64,000 bases of DNA from Bacteroides_D sp963543925 (GTDB lineage Bacteria; Bacteroidota; Bacteroidia; Bacteroidales; CAJPTX01), in NCBI GenBank assembly GCA_963543925.1, contig CAUUCP010000003.1, forward strand, positions 23,160-87,159, read 5' to 3'. Shown in pieces: positions 1 to 9,666 of the stretch (position 1 is its first letter; each line of letters begins with the position of its first letter). Position numbers and translations under genes: made by a program. A model generated the notes under the pieces. The model was given only the letters and a program-made list of their open reading frames with translations, was not told the origin of the DNA and did no database searches.

Positions 1-1235
1 GTCTGCGGGTTGTAGTAGGGTAGCAAATCCCATACGGGCTGATTGATACCTGGCAAGGACTCAAATTTCCATATTCCGTCTCTCTGTACGAGCTTCTGTA
101 CGCCGGCCATGGTACCTACATAGAGCACTCCATCGAAACGCTGTACGTCGAGTACGGCACCATTAATCCCGTTGGTTTCGTCGAACTTTCTGACAGCAGA
201 TTGCTGTTCTAGCTTTGTAATCCCGTTGTTTTGTGTAAACCAGAGCGTGCCATCGGTCGTATGGAGGAAGTCCATCGCATAGGGGTCTGCGAGCCCCGTG
301 GTAACCCCGGCGACATATTCGACATTTCCAGAGCGCGCGAGCTCGATATAAGCCACGTCTTCGGAGAAGATAAAACCTATGCCGATATTCCCATTGGGAC
401 ACGCTTTCAGGACATAGGGAATCGCCTCCTCTTCTTGCAAATCTCGCAGGGTCTTTCCTCCCCATCCGTGCGGCACCTCTTTCACCTCTCCCGTACGACG
501 CAAGAGATAATAGAAACGGGAGGTGTTCATGGCCATGAGCACTGTATCTTCTGAGAGGGGCAACATCCCGTAGATCTGACGTTCCTTCACCTCTTTGGGA
601 TAGGACAGCGCGAGGGGTTCGAAACTCTTTCCCGTAAAACAAACAAGGGTGTCCGAGAAGCTAGAGATGCCGAGTTGTTCCCCCAGATTGAAGGAGAGAA
701 AGACGTGCATGGGTGGGATAGGATGTACGGAGAGGAGGGAGGTCTGCTCGTCGTAGGCAAAAATATAGTTCGCAGTACAGAAGTAGACCCTATTGCCGAG
801 CACATATGTTTTGTAAACATCGCTAAAATTCTCGATATCCTCGGCGATGTTTTTTCGGAGCGAGACGTATTGCAAAACCCCTCGTGGGTCGGGACGCAGA
901 CAACCGAACTCTCCGACCAAGCCGACGTAGACCACCCCGTCCGCACCGACGGCTAGGGAGCGTACTATGCGGTTCTCTGGTACGGGTATACGCCGCCACC
1001 GCTCGCCATCATACTCTAGGACGCCTCCTTCATTATTTCCGACATAGAGCAATCCTCTAGCGTCTTGCACGACCGCCCAGTTCTGCTCGCTCCCCTTGTA
1101 CTCCTGATCTTTGAACCATCGAATCAAGAGGTTACCATGCTCTCTTTTTTCTACCGCCAGAGCATGTTGCCCCCCTAGCCCCAGCATAGCTAAGAGTACG
1201 CCACAGAACCAGAACGACTTTGCTTTGCCAAACAT
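1..1235 (-). CDS. Two-component-regulator-propeller type sensor protein, partial (runs off left edge)
   Basis: I translated this frame directly: it is open from an ATG at 1235 to the window edge, about 411 codons, so the C-terminus is missing. It starts with a signal peptide (hydrophobic stretch around residues 8-27). It then shows beta-propeller repeats typical of Bacteroidota regulator-propeller proteins: NWAVVQDARGLLYVGNNEG near residues 51-69, GVVYVGLVGEFG, TLWFTQNNGITKL and LYVGTMAGVQKL. In that family the periplasmic propeller is followed by a Y_Y_Y domain, a membrane helix and a kinase or a DNA-binding output domain; which of these applies cannot be seen here. A GAGGAG-like ribosome site lies about 10 nt before the ATG. 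The gene follows the T9SS-type gene by 54 bp on the same strand and may be co-transcribed with it. Confidence 0.8.
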   Translation of the reverse strand, partial: MFGKAKSFWFCGVLLAMLGLGGQHALAVEKREHGNLLIRWFKDQEYKGSEQNWAVVQDARGLLYVGNNEGGVLEYDGERWRRIPVPENRIVRSLAVGADGVVYVGLVGEFGCLRPDPRGVLQYVSLRKNIAEDIENFSDVYKTYVLGNRVYFCTANYIFAYDEQTSLLSVHPIPPMHVFLSFNLGEQLGISSFSDTLVCFTGKSFEPLALSYPKEVKERQIYGMLPLSEDTVLMAMNTSRFYYLLRRTGEVKEVPHGWGGKTLRDLQEEEAIPYVLKACPNGNIGIGFIFSEDVAYIELARSGNVEYVAGVTTGLADPYAMDFLHTTDGTLWFTQNNGITKLEQQSAVRKFDETNGINGAVLDVQRFDGVLYVGTMAGVQKLVQRDGIWKFESLPGINQPVWDLLPYYNPQ

Positions 1236-1289
1236 AGAACCACACTCCTCTATATTTTTTCGCACTGACGTTTATTTTCAATACGTTGT

Positions 1290-2717
1290 TCAACGGTAGA
1301 GGTGCAAGACCCCCTTGTACTCCTTGCCTGCAAACTCTACACCATCCCACCCTATGGCCCGAATCACATAGAAATAGACCCCCACGGGGAGGGGTTCTCC
1401 TTTTCCGTCCTTCCTTCCATTCCATCCGTCCCACTTTCGTATATCTCCGTGATATTCGTAGACTTTCGCACCTCCACGATTCATCACCATGACATCGAAC
1501 TGTTTAATGGAACGCGCGTTCTTATCTCGTTCGATGATTTGAAATAGGTCATTGATTCCGTCTCCATTAGGAGAAAATACGTTAGGGATGGCATTCTTGG
1601 AGAGTAATGCGGAGTCGACCTTGACTTGGATACGCAATGTATCTTGACATCCAGAGTTCTCATTGACGACACGCAACTCGGCACGATAGACCCCAGCAGT
1701 AAATAGGTTCGGATTAGGACGCACCTCGGCACTCTGTGCATAGGGCATGGATTCGTAAAACAGCGTATCCGCGCGACCACGTCGTACAGCCCGCACATCA
1801 TTCCTGATGGTAAAATGGAGCTTGGTTGCATTCTTCGCCTCTGAAATCATCCGCGAGATGAAGGGTGCTTCCCCTTGCGGGGATTCTCCGCCATCCTTCC
1901 ACTGTTCGGAGAGTCCGTCGAGATCCTCGTTAATCTGGATTTTCATCTTCGCCTTGGTCGCTACGGGCTGTAGCTCCTGAGTTGCGGCTTCGAAACGTTT
2001 TCCCGAGAGGGTCTCCACGACGACTTTGTACCCAAAAGCTTCGTAAGGGGGAGGGGTAATCTTCTGGGGGACAATCCCAAAGACCTCAACGGGCGTCCCC
2101 TTGCTATTGAACCAATTGACGTTTTTGAAATAGCCAGCCCCGAGCTCTGAGCACTCGGAGAGTTCGTCTATGGCCAGGTCGTAATAGGTGAACTTGTCGT
2201 AACGTATGGCATCGAAGTCGTAGTTAAACAGTGGGGCTAATGTAAGCCCATCACACTTGTTTACAGCCTTGAGTTTTTCGAGATCGATATCGTCGTAAAA
2301 GAACCAGAGCGAGCGTTTGTGCACAACACCGCCAGCACCCGTAAATTCCACTTGATATCCGCCAGACTCATGCACGACAAAGCTCGCGAGCGCCCCAACG
2401 GCATTTTCCTTTTCGAGGAACTCTTTGTTCCAACCATCCGTATGGAACTTTGAAAGACGAAAAGTACCGCTCTGTCCCGCTTGTGTTTTTGCGACTAAGG
2501 TTGCGGTGGGAGTGGTCTCTTTTGCCCCAAATATGAAGTAGATAGAGTCCCTTTCCGTTCCCCACGCATAGCGCGTTTGGGTCTGATAGTTCGGCGCTTG
2601 CACATAAAAGGTCAATGGTGCAGGAGTACTAGGGGTCTGTCCCCACACAGACTGCCCCCCGCAGAATAGGCAGCATACGAGGCAAACGAGGCAAAATGAA
2701 GAGACGAGACGGTACAT
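1290..2717 (-). CDS. T9SS-exported protein with gliding-motility-type (CHU_C, type B) C-terminal domain
   Basis: 475 residues from the ATG at 2717. The frame extends further upstream, but this ATG directly precedes a signal peptide (MYRLVSSFCLVCLVCCLFCG, then QSVWGQ). The middle has no family I recognise; it looks like beta-sandwich material. The last about 95 residues, beginning IPNVFSPNGDGINDLF and ending GVYFYVIRAIGWDG then YKGVLHLYR, are the gliding-motility-associated C-terminal domain. That domain sends proteins through the type IX secretion system and supports surface attachment. The function of the exported part is unknown. It lies 115 bp downstream of the OstA-like gene, on the same strand. 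Confidence 0.85.
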   Translation of the reverse strand: MYRLVSSFCLVCLVCCLFCGGQSVWGQTPSTPAPLTFYVQAPNYQTQTRYAWGTERDSIYFIFGAKETTPTATLVAKTQAGQSGTFRLSKFHTDGWNKEFLEKENAVGALASFVVHESGGYQVEFTGAGGVVHKRSLWFFYDDIDLEKLKAVNKCDGLTLAPLFNYDFDAIRYDKFTYYDLAIDELSECSELGAGYFKNVNWFNSKGTPVEVFGIVPQKITPPPYEAFGYKVVVETLSGKRFEAATQELQPVATKAKMKIQINEDLDGLSEQWKDGGESPQGEAPFISRMISEAKNATKLHFTIRNDVRAVRRGRADTLFYESMPYAQSAEVRPNPNLFTAGVYRAELRVVNENSGCQDTLRIQVKVDSALLSKNAIPNVFSPNGDGINDLFQIIERDKNARSIKQFDVMVMNRGGAKVYEYHGDIRKWDGWNGRKDGKGEPLPVGVYFYVIRAIGWDGVEFAGKEYKGVLHLYR

Positions 2718-2832
2718 CCTGTAAGAGAAATGACGACAAACAATAGCACGCACGCTGGTTGCTCTCCTTTTTAGGAGTTCGACCGAGGAACGCAGTGCAA
2801 AGATAATGATAGTCATATAGGTAAGGATCGTC

Positions 2833-4506
2833 TTATATGTTATGCCTCCACTCCATTTTTCGCGAGGCGCCACCTTCGTCTCGATAGTAAGTATCAATAC
2901 GCAAACGTAGGGGTAAATGGAAGTCGAGATTCGTCAACCAGGAAGGAATGACATCGTTCGGGATATTAGGACGCAAGTCGCCACGCCAAGCAAAACCGTA
3001 CAAAATCCGATCCTCAGGTTGCGTATCTTGGATGGGCGAGATAATGGACTCTGTTTCTTGGTAAAAAGTAGCCTGTGCGGCTCGCCCCTCGACCATCCGA
3101 ATGCGATAACGCGGGCTTTTTACCCGATTGATCCCCAACAACTTTTCATCTTCACGCATAAAGAATATGACGTCGCCATCTTCAGCAATATCGATCCGAT
3201 CGAGGTTGTTGTCTCGTAAATAGGCACGCATGACGAGCCCGGTCATCTGATTGTAATAATCTTCTTTGTCATGCGAGCCAAGAAAGACCTTTTCTTCCAA
3301 GAGTATACTATCGACGCCTTGTTTTCCCAAATAGCCTGTAATATGGACAGCCGAGATTTGCGATTCCCCATTCCACACATAGGGATAGGGCGTCCCCACG
3401 AGAGTAAAGAGGCTGTCCCGTCCATTGATATAAAGCGTATCGCACGCGATCTGGAAATCGTTACGAAAGCTTCGGCATCGCTCCTGCGCCCAGATATGAT
3501 ACACCGTATCGGCGGATAGGTGGAGCGTATCCTTGTTGGAAAAGATAACCTCGCTCTTCACCTCAAACTTCTGTGCACAGACCAAAAGGGTATCGTGACG
3601 CAGGGCGGCGGAATCGACCTTGTAGAGCAACGGTTGTTGATCTGCCAAGACACGCTGCGGCTCTGACCAGTAGAAAAGGTGCTGACTATAGATGCGGTCT
3701 CGCCGTACGGAATCCTCCAAGAGGACATTTCCAAAGGCTTCTAACTCCTTTTGCGCACCATAGATGTGCAGTCGATCGGCAAAGAAGTGCTCACCTTTGT
3801 CGCGGAAGGCGACACTCCCGCGGAGTTCCGACTCCTTGGTATTGAGATTGTACCACCCTCGATTGCATAGCCCGACCTGTTCGAGTCGATACATGCGTAT
3901 ATTTCCCCAGAGGTACAACATAGCCTCGGCGCGATGATATTCGAGGGTATCGCTAAAGCTACGCAACTCCTCCCCTTGAAAACGCACCTCGCCAGTAAGA
4001 ATCGATAGGCTCTGGTTCGCGAGGTACTCCCCGCGCAGACTTTCGAGCTCGTTATTCTCGGCACGCATTCGCCCCCAGGTCGTAAATCGTACGAGGTTTT
4101 CGCGGGTATCGTAATCTAAGAGGTCACTCCAGAGAGTGTAATTTTGTACTGTATCTCGTAGTTCGACGTTTTGCCCAAAGATGCGCCCAGTGCCCGCATC
4201 ACCCTCATAGTAAAGGGAATCGCCCATAATACGGAGTCCCTTGCTAAGGATGAGCACATGCCCGTAGGCACGGAATCGATTGTTTTGCTGAAAGAGATAG
4301 GCACTGTCACAGCTCATGATGGCGCCCTCGTGCTCCAGCAACACGTCCCCGAGGAGTCTATGCACGGCGACGTCGCCGATCAGGAGAGGCTTCATCGAAC
4401 GTGCGCGCTTTATGGCGACGTCCACGGTGCTCCAACACGTCTGGGAGGCTGCGAGCAGGAGTAAATGGAGCACAAGACCATACCGCAGCACAAGACTCCG
4501 TATCAC
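2833..4506 (-). CDS. OstA/LptA-like protein
   Basis: 557 residues with a short N-terminal signal peptide (hydrophobic region around residues 8-22). The body is a string of short beta strands of the OstA/LptA type, with recurring patterns such as GDVLLEHEGAIMSCDSAYL, GHVLILSKGLRIMGDSLYYEGDAGTGRIFGQ and GNIRMYRLEQ. Proteins of this family bind lipopolysaccharide or help move it across the periplasm to the outer membrane. The likely start is a GTG at 4506, two bases after the stop of the SurA-like gene, so the two are probably translated as one unit. Pairing an outer-membrane chaperone with an OstA-like protein fits a role in envelope assembly. I cannot tell whether it replaces LptA or has another role. 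Confidence 0.8.
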   Translation of the reverse strand: MIRSLVLRYGLVLHLLLLAASQTCWSTVDVAIKRARSMKPLLIGDVAVHRLLGDVLLEHEGAIMSCDSAYLFQQNNRFRAYGHVLILSKGLRIMGDSLYYEGDAGTGRIFGQNVELRDTVQNYTLWSDLLDYDTRENLVRFTTWGRMRAENNELESLRGEYLANQSLSILTGEVRFQGEELRSFSDTLEYHRAEAMLYLWGNIRMYRLEQVGLCNRGWYNLNTKESELRGSVAFRDKGEHFFADRLHIYGAQKELEAFGNVLLEDSVRRDRIYSQHLFYWSEPQRVLADQQPLLYKVDSAALRHDTLLVCAQKFEVKSEVIFSNKDTLHLSADTVYHIWAQERCRSFRNDFQIACDTLYINGRDSLFTLVGTPYPYVWNGESQISAVHITGYLGKQGVDSILLEEKVFLGSHDKEDYYNQMTGLVMRAYLRDNNLDRIDIAEDGDVIFFMREDEKLLGINRVKSPRYRIRMVEGRAAQATFYQETESIISPIQDTQPEDRILYGFAWRGDLRPNIPNDVIPSWLTNLDFHLPLRLRIDTYYRDEGGASRKMEWRHNI

Positions 4507-4508
4507 GA

Positions 4509-5858
4509 CTATTGTTTGGTCGTCATTTTACTTTTCCAGAAAGTATACTTGAATGCGCAATCTGCATAACGACCGTCTATCCAAATATACATATTTTTCT
4601 GTTTTTTCTCTACCCACTGATCGAATACCTTTGTTTCCTTCTTTGCCTTAGCGAGTTTTTGCACCATAGCGTAGTCGTTCTGTAGATTCATCTGATGAGG
4701 AGGTATAATCTTCTCTAGACGGATGACCTTGACGACGACATTTCCGACTCGGTCTCGACTCTCAAATGGGGCGCTGATCTGCCCGACCTTCATTTCTTTG
4801 ATCGCGTAATAATCCACGGGGAGCATGACCTCTTTGTCGAGCTCTGTGCTACCGTTTTGTATGTTGAGAGCAAATCCTCCGTTGAGTCGAGTATCTTTGT
4901 CGTCAGAGTAACGAAGACAGGCCTCTGCAAAGGAGAGGGAGTCTTTCGCAATGAGCTGTTTGATACTATCGAGCCGCTCGGCGGTCTTTGCAATCACCTC
5001 ACTAGAATAGGTGGGTCGCATGAGGATGTGCCTGACATTGACCAACTTTCCCTTCTTTCCAATCATCTGGATAAGATGGTAACCGTACTCGGTTTTGACA
5101 ATGGGGCTTACCTGTCCCTCGGCCAATGCGAAAGCGGCATCGGCAAAGGGTTTCACGAATCCTTCGCGCGGCATATACCCCATTTCACCTCCCTTGATAG
5201 CAGAGGCTCGATCTTCGGAATAGGCAACGGCAAGGGTAGAGAAGCGTTCGCCCTTGAGGATACGTTCCCGTAGATTCAACAATTTTTCTTTCACCTGAAA
5301 CTCCGCCTCGGTAGCGGCAATGGGTGCGAGTACCAACTGTCGATACACGAACTGTTCTGGCAACATCTCTAGGCTATCCTTTGGTAGGGCACGATAGTAT
5401 TCCTCGACCTCGGAGGGCGTGACCAAAACTTTGTCGACAATCTTGGCACGCACTTGTTCCGAGCGGCGTTGCTCGCTCAGGAGCTGCGCCATCTCTTTTC
5501 GGATGTCCTTGAGTGATCTTCCATACTGTTTTTCAAGCGCCTCTTCGCTCCCTGCCTGCTGGATGAAGTGTGCGAGTCGCTGTTCGATCTCTTGTGAGTT
5601 TTCCAAGTTGGGTTGTGGTATACTATCGAGGTCGGCTTGGTCGAGTAGCATGTAATGTATGAGCAGAGACTCTAGGACACCGCAAGCGCTATTTTTCTGA
5701 AACTGCGGATTCTGCATACGGGCACGTACGAGCTCCATTTCGACGTCGGAGTAGAGCAACTGTCGCGTACCGACATTGGCAATCGTACCGTCAAGTAGCT
5801 GTGCTGCAGCCGTCAGCGTAATAAAAAAAGCCCCCAAGACCAATAGGCAACCTTTCAT
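4509..5858 (-). CDS. SurA-like periplasmic peptidyl-prolyl cis-trans isomerase
   Basis: 449 residues with a signal peptide (about residues 1-19). An N-terminal helical chaperone region is followed by two parvulin domains, about residues 170-267 and 274-385. The first has FSTLAVAYSEDRASAIKGGE and GYHLIQMIGKK; the second has VNVRHILM and FAEACLRYSDD. This matches the SurA architecture, which folds outer-membrane proteins in the periplasm. The gene heads the run SurA-like, OstA-like, T9SS protein. A TACCTTTG box 75 bp upstream suggests its own promoter. The accessory island begins right behind that promoter, and a PPIase-like lipoprotein gene that I would expect next to it lies 9 kb away. Confidence 0.88.
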   Translation of the reverse strand: MKGCLLVLGAFFITLTAAAQLLDGTIANVGTRQLLYSDVEMELVRARMQNPQFQKNSACGVLESLLIHYMLLDQADLDSIPQPNLENSQEIEQRLAHFIQQAGSEEALEKQYGRSLKDIRKEMAQLLSEQRRSEQVRAKIVDKVLVTPSEVEEYYRALPKDSLEMLPEQFVYRQLVLAPIAATEAEFQVKEKLLNLRERILKGERFSTLAVAYSEDRASAIKGGEMGYMPREGFVKPFADAAFALAEGQVSPIVKTEYGYHLIQMIGKKGKLVNVRHILMRPTYSSEVIAKTAERLDSIKQLIAKDSLSFAEACLRYSDDKDTRLNGGFALNIQNGSTELDKEVMLPVDYYAIKEMKVGQISAPFESRDRVGNVVVKVIRLEKIIPPHQMNLQNDYAMVQKLAKAKKETKVFDQWVEKKQKNMYIWIDGRYADCAFKYTFWKSKMTTKQ

Positions 5859-5932
5859 AAGCGTGCTTAGCGTTAAAAGTTCGTAGGAAGTTTATGTACA
5901 CTCCGTACATCGCATCCGTGCACAATGCAGTG

Positions 5933-5940
5933 CAAAGGTA
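5933..5940 (-). promoter_or_regulatory. Predicted -7 box for the SurA-like gene
   Basis: TACCTTTG read on the minus strand matches the Bacteroidota -7 consensus TAnnTTTG, about 75 bp before the ATG at 5858. No convincing TTTG -33 box is seen at the usual distance. Confidence 0.5.
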
Positions 5941-6009
5941 ACTTTTTTGCGAGAGTCGGGGGGCGTCAAAAGGAGGCTACAATCCTAAAAGGAGGTGTAA
6001 GTGTCACAG

Positions 6010-6275
6010 ACACTGGTAGGGGATGGGGCGGATATAATTTGTATATTCCTAAATATACGAGACTACCTACGGGGTGGGATAGGGGTGGAATAGGGGTAGA
6101 TCGGGTGTAGTCCCCTTGTAGTCCGCATGTTCCCCGCATGTAGCCCGCCTGTTCCCTCAGCAAATTCGGTGTGAAAATAGCCATTATTTATGACGCATTT
6201 CACTATTTCTACACCACGTTATTTAATAAGTCGTATAGAAATACCAGCTTAGGGATTCCTAAAGTTATAGTATAT
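6010..6275 (+). repeat. Intergenic repeat, orientation 1, copy 1 (left border of the twin DUF1703 genes)
   Basis: This gene-free stretch (within 5859-6302) resembles 54690-54955. Shared blocks in the same order are a small inverted repeat around TATTCCTAAATAT, a G-rich stretch with ACGGGGTG and GGGGTAGA, quasi-tandem 9-11 base units ending in GTAG, then CACGTTATTTA, GTATAGAAATA and a final palindrome-like CTTAGGGATTCCTAAAG. The last about 90 bp resemble, as reverse complement, the start of the repeat at 9848. No coding potential is seen. Confidence 0.7.
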
Positions 6276-6302
6276 GCAGAGGAGGTAAGGAGCGCTTTCC
6301 AC

Positions 6303-7943
6303 CTATCCTTCAATCCCGCCCGTCCGGCGCGAGGACCGCCCGTCTGGCACGAGGACCCACGACCCGATGTTGCGCTTCTCCTCATCAAAGGAAGCGCCGA
6401 TGAGGAGGAGTTTCTTGTGTGATGATTGGTAAGGGGCAGCGTAACCCTGAGCGATGATTTGCGCGATAGCATCCTCGGGGGTTCCTGCACTCCAGAGCTT
6501 TAACTCAAAGATGTAGATCACCTGGTCGGTGTGGACGATAATATCTGCCCGCCCCTTGTTGTTGTGCACCTCGGTATGGACAAATTTCCCTAACAAGGTA
6601 AAGATGAAGTAGAGGGCGACTTGTGCATCGCGTTCTCGGTACTCGACGTCGTTGATATTGTCATAAGGCACGCCCGCCAGGAGGGACTCTATCTTGGCCA
6701 TGATCTGCGCTACGTCGCCTGTCTCTATAGCCTCTTGGAACTCCCAGACAGCCGCCCCGGTCTCGGAGTATTTGAGTGGCGCGAGGATGGGCTGTAGATT
6801 GCCGAGGAAACTATACTTTACCTCGTCGTTCGGAAATCCGAGGCGATAGGTCTCGCTCGCGGGGAGGTAATCTTTGATCGTCAGATATCCTGCTTGGAAG
6901 AGTACGGGGATCACATCCTGCGAATCGGTGCTATAATTTTCCAAGGCAAAGCGTGGGACGGGGACTCCCTTTTCGAAGTTTGGGAAGTAGTGCCGTTCGT
7001 GTTTGAGCTTCTCTACGAGGAAGGTGGGAGTGCCCGTTGTGTACCAATAGTTGCTAAATCGCTTCTTTTGCAGTACGTTGAGTAAACTAAAGGGGTTGTA
7101 GACGTGCACGTCGCTGTCTTCTGTAAAGAGGTAACCGTCGTAGTGTTTTTTGAGTTTAGCGAGCATGTCTTGGTGGGAGAGGTTTTCTTTGGCAGCGAAC
7201 TCCTCGATCTCGGGGGCAAAATTCGCTTCTAGTTCCGCCTCGGTAATACCACAGATTCCAGCCATATTCCCATCCATACTGATATCATTCAGATGGTTAA
7301 GACCGCTAAAGATCCCCACCTTACTGAAGCGCGTTACGCCCGTTAGGAAGACGAAGCGGAGGTATTCGCTAGTTCCCTTTAGGACGGAGTAGAAGGCGTG
7401 GAGCATCTCCTTGTAGCTCTGGTGAATCTCGTGGCGATGAAGAGTATCGAGGAGAGGCTTGTCGTACTCATCAATCAGGACGACCACTTGTTGCCCTGTT
7501 TTTTTACACGCACGCTGTATGACCCCTCGGAAACGGCTCGGATAGGTCTGTTCCGCGGGCTCAACCCCATAACGTTTTTCCCACTCGGTCAATGCGACAT
7601 TCAGTGTATTATTAAGCTCAAATTCGCTGGTGTAACGTTCTTCGTTCAATGTTAAATAGAGGACAGGATACTCCAGCCACGGCTGACGTTGCTCGTCTGC
7701 TGCGAGCTCGGGTTCGGCATCTTCTAGATAGAGTCCCTGAAAGAGCTCTTTCTTTCCTAGGAAATAGGCTTCGAGGGTGGAGAGTAGGAGGCTCTTACCG
7801 AAGCGCCGCGGACGACTGAGGAAGTAGGCTTTACCTTTTAGTAACTGGTAGATATACTGTGTTTTATCCACGTACAAAAAGTTCCTTTTGCGAAGGTCTT
7901 GAAAGCTCTGCTCGCCCACAGGCATTACACGTTTTGCGGTCAT
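6303..7943 (-). CDS. AAA-ATPase-like / PD-(D/E)XK nuclease protein (DUF1703 type), twin 1
   Basis: 546 residues. The N-terminal half is an AAA-ATPase-like domain: a P-loop variant RPRRFGKS ending near residue 51 and a Walker B-like VVVLIDEYDKPL inside the variable block. The C-terminus is a PD-(D/E)XK nuclease domain with GRAD near 464-467 and FELK at 479-482, as in the AAA-ATPase_like plus DUF1703 family. The cellular role of the family is not settled; defence or mobile-element roles are guesses. A tandem twin lies 110 bp upstream. Residues 185 to about 530 are identical to the twin, residues 1-97 differ at one position (Leu90 versus Gln), and residues 98-184 are strongly diverged. The C-terminus extends 9 residues further than the twin. 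The ATG at 7943 follows a near-consensus -7 box, TACCTTTC, by about 20 bp. Confidence 0.88.
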   Translation of the reverse strand: MTAKRVMPVGEQSFQDLRKRNFLYVDKTQYIYQLLKGKAYFLSRPRRFGKSLLLSTLEAYFLGKKELFQGLYLEDAEPELAADEQRQPWLEYPVLYLTLNEERYTSEFELNNTLNVALTEWEKRYGVEPAEQTYPSRFRGVIQRACKKTGQQVVVLIDEYDKPLLDTLHRHEIHQSYKEMLHAFYSVLKGTSEYLRFVFLTGVTRFSKVGIFSGLNHLNDISMDGNMAGICGITEAELEANFAPEIEEFAAKENLSHQDMLAKLKKHYDGYLFTEDSDVHVYNPFSLLNVLQKKRFSNYWYTTGTPTFLVEKLKHERHYFPNFEKGVPVPRFALENYSTDSQDVIPVLFQAGYLTIKDYLPASETYRLGFPNDEVKYSFLGNLQPILAPLKYSETGAAVWEFQEAIETGDVAQIMAKIESLLAGVPYDNINDVEYRERDAQVALYFIFTLLGKFVHTEVHNNKGRADIIVHTDQVIYIFELKLWSAGTPEDAIAQIIAQGYAAPYQSSHKKLLLIGASFDEEKRNIGSWVLVPDGRSSRRTGGIEG

Positions 7944-7981
7944 TCTCTTCTGGTCTATTCTTGCGAAAGGTACGAAAAGTC
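6350..7981. repeat. Long direct repeat, left copy (twin gene 1)
   Basis: This region aligns with 8073-9704 at a constant offset of 1723 bp. Two blocks are essentially identical by eye: 6350-7394 with 8073-9117, and 7657-7981 with 9380-9704. The part between them (7395-7656) is diverged but has the same length. Confidence 0.9.
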
Positions 7982-8005
7982 CTCAGGCTTCAAGGTAAGA
8001 ACCGT

Positions 8006-8077
8006 CCTTCAATTTGCGCCCGTCTGGCGCGAGGAGCCCTTCCGCCTATCCTTCAATCCCGCCCGTCTGGCGCGAGA
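8006..8077. repeat. Short G/C-rich motif at the borders of the twin genes
   Basis: A motif of about 29 bases, starting CCTTCAAT and containing CGCCCGTCTGGCGCGAG, occurs at 8006-8035 and 8050-8077. It also occurs at 6307-6335, with a partial extra copy at 6336-6355, and inverted at 9711-9731. All copies sit at the edges of the two DUF1703 genes. In the left gene it adds the C-terminal residues that differ between the twins. Confidence 0.65.
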
Positions 8078-9666
8078 ACCCACGACCCGATGTTACGCTT
8101 CTCCTCATCAAAGGAGGCGCCAATGAGGAGGAGTTTCTTGTGTGATGATTGGTAAGGGGCAGCGTAACCCTGAGCGATGATTTGCGCGATAGCATCCTCG
8201 GGGGTTCCTGCACTCCAGAGCTTTAACTCAAAGATGTAGATCACCTGGTCGGTGTGGACGATAATATCTGCCCGCCCCTTGTTGTTGTGCACCTCGGTAT
8301 GGACAAATTTCCCTAACAAGGTAAAGATGAAGTAGAGGGCGACTTGTGCATCGCGTTCTCGGTACTCGACGTCGTTGATATTGTCATAAGGCACGCCCGC
8401 CAGGAGGGACTCTATCTTGGCCATGATCTGCGCTACGTCGCCTGTCTCTATAGCCTCTTGGAACTCCCAGACAGCCGCCCCGGTCTCGGAGTATTTGAGT
8501 GGCGCGAGGATGGGCTGTAGATTGCCGAGGAAACTATACTTTACCTCGTCGTTCGGAAATCCGAGGCGATAGGTCTCGCTCGCGGGGAGGTAATCTTTGA
8601 TCGTCAGATATCCTGCTTGGAAGAGTACGGGGATCACATCCTGCGAATCGGTGCTATAATTTTCCAAGGCAAAGCGTGGGACGGGGACTCCCTTTTCGAA
8701 GTTTGGGAAGTAGTGCCGTTCGTGTTTGAGCTTCTCTACGAGGAAGGTGGGAGTGCCCGTTGTGTACCAATAGTTGCTAAATCGCTTCTTTTGCAGTACG
8801 TTGAGTAAACTAAAGGGGTTGTAGACGTGCACGTCGCTGTCTTCTGTAAAGAGGTAACCGTCGTAGTGTTTTTTGAGTTTAGCGAGCATGTCTTGGTGGG
8901 AGAGGTTTTCTTTGGCAGCGAACTCCTCGATCTCGGGGGCAAAATTCGCTTCTAGTTCCGCCTCGGTAATACCACAGATTCCAGCCATATTCCCATCCAT
9001 ACTGATATCATTCAGATGGTTAAGACCGCTAAAGATCCCCACCTTACTGAAGCGCGTTACGCCCGTTAGGAAGACGAAGCGGAGGTATTCGCTAGTTCCC
9101 TTTAGGACGGAGTAGAAGCCGTGGAGGGTATTCTTTATTTTTGCATGGAGCTCTGCGTCACCTAGTGTATCGATCAAGGGTTTGTCGTATTCGTCTACTA
9201 GGACGACCACCTGTTGCCCAGTCTGTTCGTATGCGCGACGGATAATCCCGCGGAAACGTGTAGCGAAATCTTGTTCCGAGGTTTCTGTTCCATAGTGTTT
9301 TTCCCAACCTGTCAATTGGTCATTCAGGTTGATTTCGAGGGTTCCAGGACGCTTGTTATTGTTATCACTCAGGTCGAGGTAGAGGACAGGATACTCCTGC
9401 CACGGCTGACGTTGCTCGTCTGCTGCGAGCTCGGGTTCGGCATCTTCTAGATAGAGTCCCTGAAAGAGCTCTTTCTTTCCTAGGAAATAGGCTTCGAGGG
9501 TGGAGAGTAGGAGGCTCTTACCGAAGCGCCGCGGACGACTGAGGAAGTAGGCTTTACCTTTTAGTAACTGGTAGATATACTGTGTTTTATCCACGTACAA
9601 AAAGTTCCTTTTGCGAAGGTCTTGAAAGCTCTGCTCGCCCACAGGCATTACACGTTTTGCGGTCAT
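8053..9666 (-). CDS. AAA-ATPase-like / PD-(D/E)XK nuclease protein (DUF1703 type), twin 2
   Basis: 537 residues from the ATG at 9666. The frame is open further upstream, but this ATG matches the twin's start exactly and the TACCTTTC box lies just before it (9688-9695). The architecture is as in twin 1: P-loop variant RRFGKS, Walker B-like VVVLVDEYDKPL, and a C-terminal GRAD...FELK nuclease core. The diverged block, residues 98-184, has the same length as in twin 1 but reads for example DLSDNNNKRPGTLEINLNDQ where twin 1 reads TLNEERYTSEFELNNTLNVA. Both ends of the block switch abruptly to near-perfect DNA identity, which points to recent conversion around a retained difference or a replaced block. 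The function is unknown beyond the predicted ATPase and nuclease domains. Confidence 0.88.
   Translation of the reverse strand: MTAKRVMPVGEQSFQDLRKRNFLYVDKTQYIYQLLKGKAYFLSRPRRFGKSLLLSTLEAYFLGKKELFQGLYLEDAEPELAADEQRQPWQEYPVLYLDLSDNNNKRPGTLEINLNDQLTGWEKHYGTETSEQDFATRFRGIIRRAYEQTGQQVVVLVDEYDKPLIDTLGDAELHAKIKNTLHGFYSVLKGTSEYLRFVFLTGVTRFSKVGIFSGLNHLNDISMDGNMAGICGITEAELEANFAPEIEEFAAKENLSHQDMLAKLKKHYDGYLFTEDSDVHVYNPFSLLNVLQKKRFSNYWYTTGTPTFLVEKLKHERHYFPNFEKGVPVPRFALENYSTDSQDVIPVLFQAGYLTIKDYLPASETYRLGFPNDEVKYSFLGNLQPILAPLKYSETGAAVWEFQEAIETGDVAQIMAKIESLLAGVPYDNINDVEYRERDAQVALYFIFTLLGKFVHTEVHNNKGRADIIVHTDQVIYIFELKLWSAGTPEDAIAQIIAQGYAAPYQSSHKKLLLIGASFDEEKRNIGSWVLAPDGRD

Noticed and set aside
163..642. 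159-codon minus-strand frame and neighbouring short frames at the left edge
   Set aside because: Another minus-strand frame is open from 1235 to the window edge and encodes a signal peptide and propeller repeats, so these are shadows.
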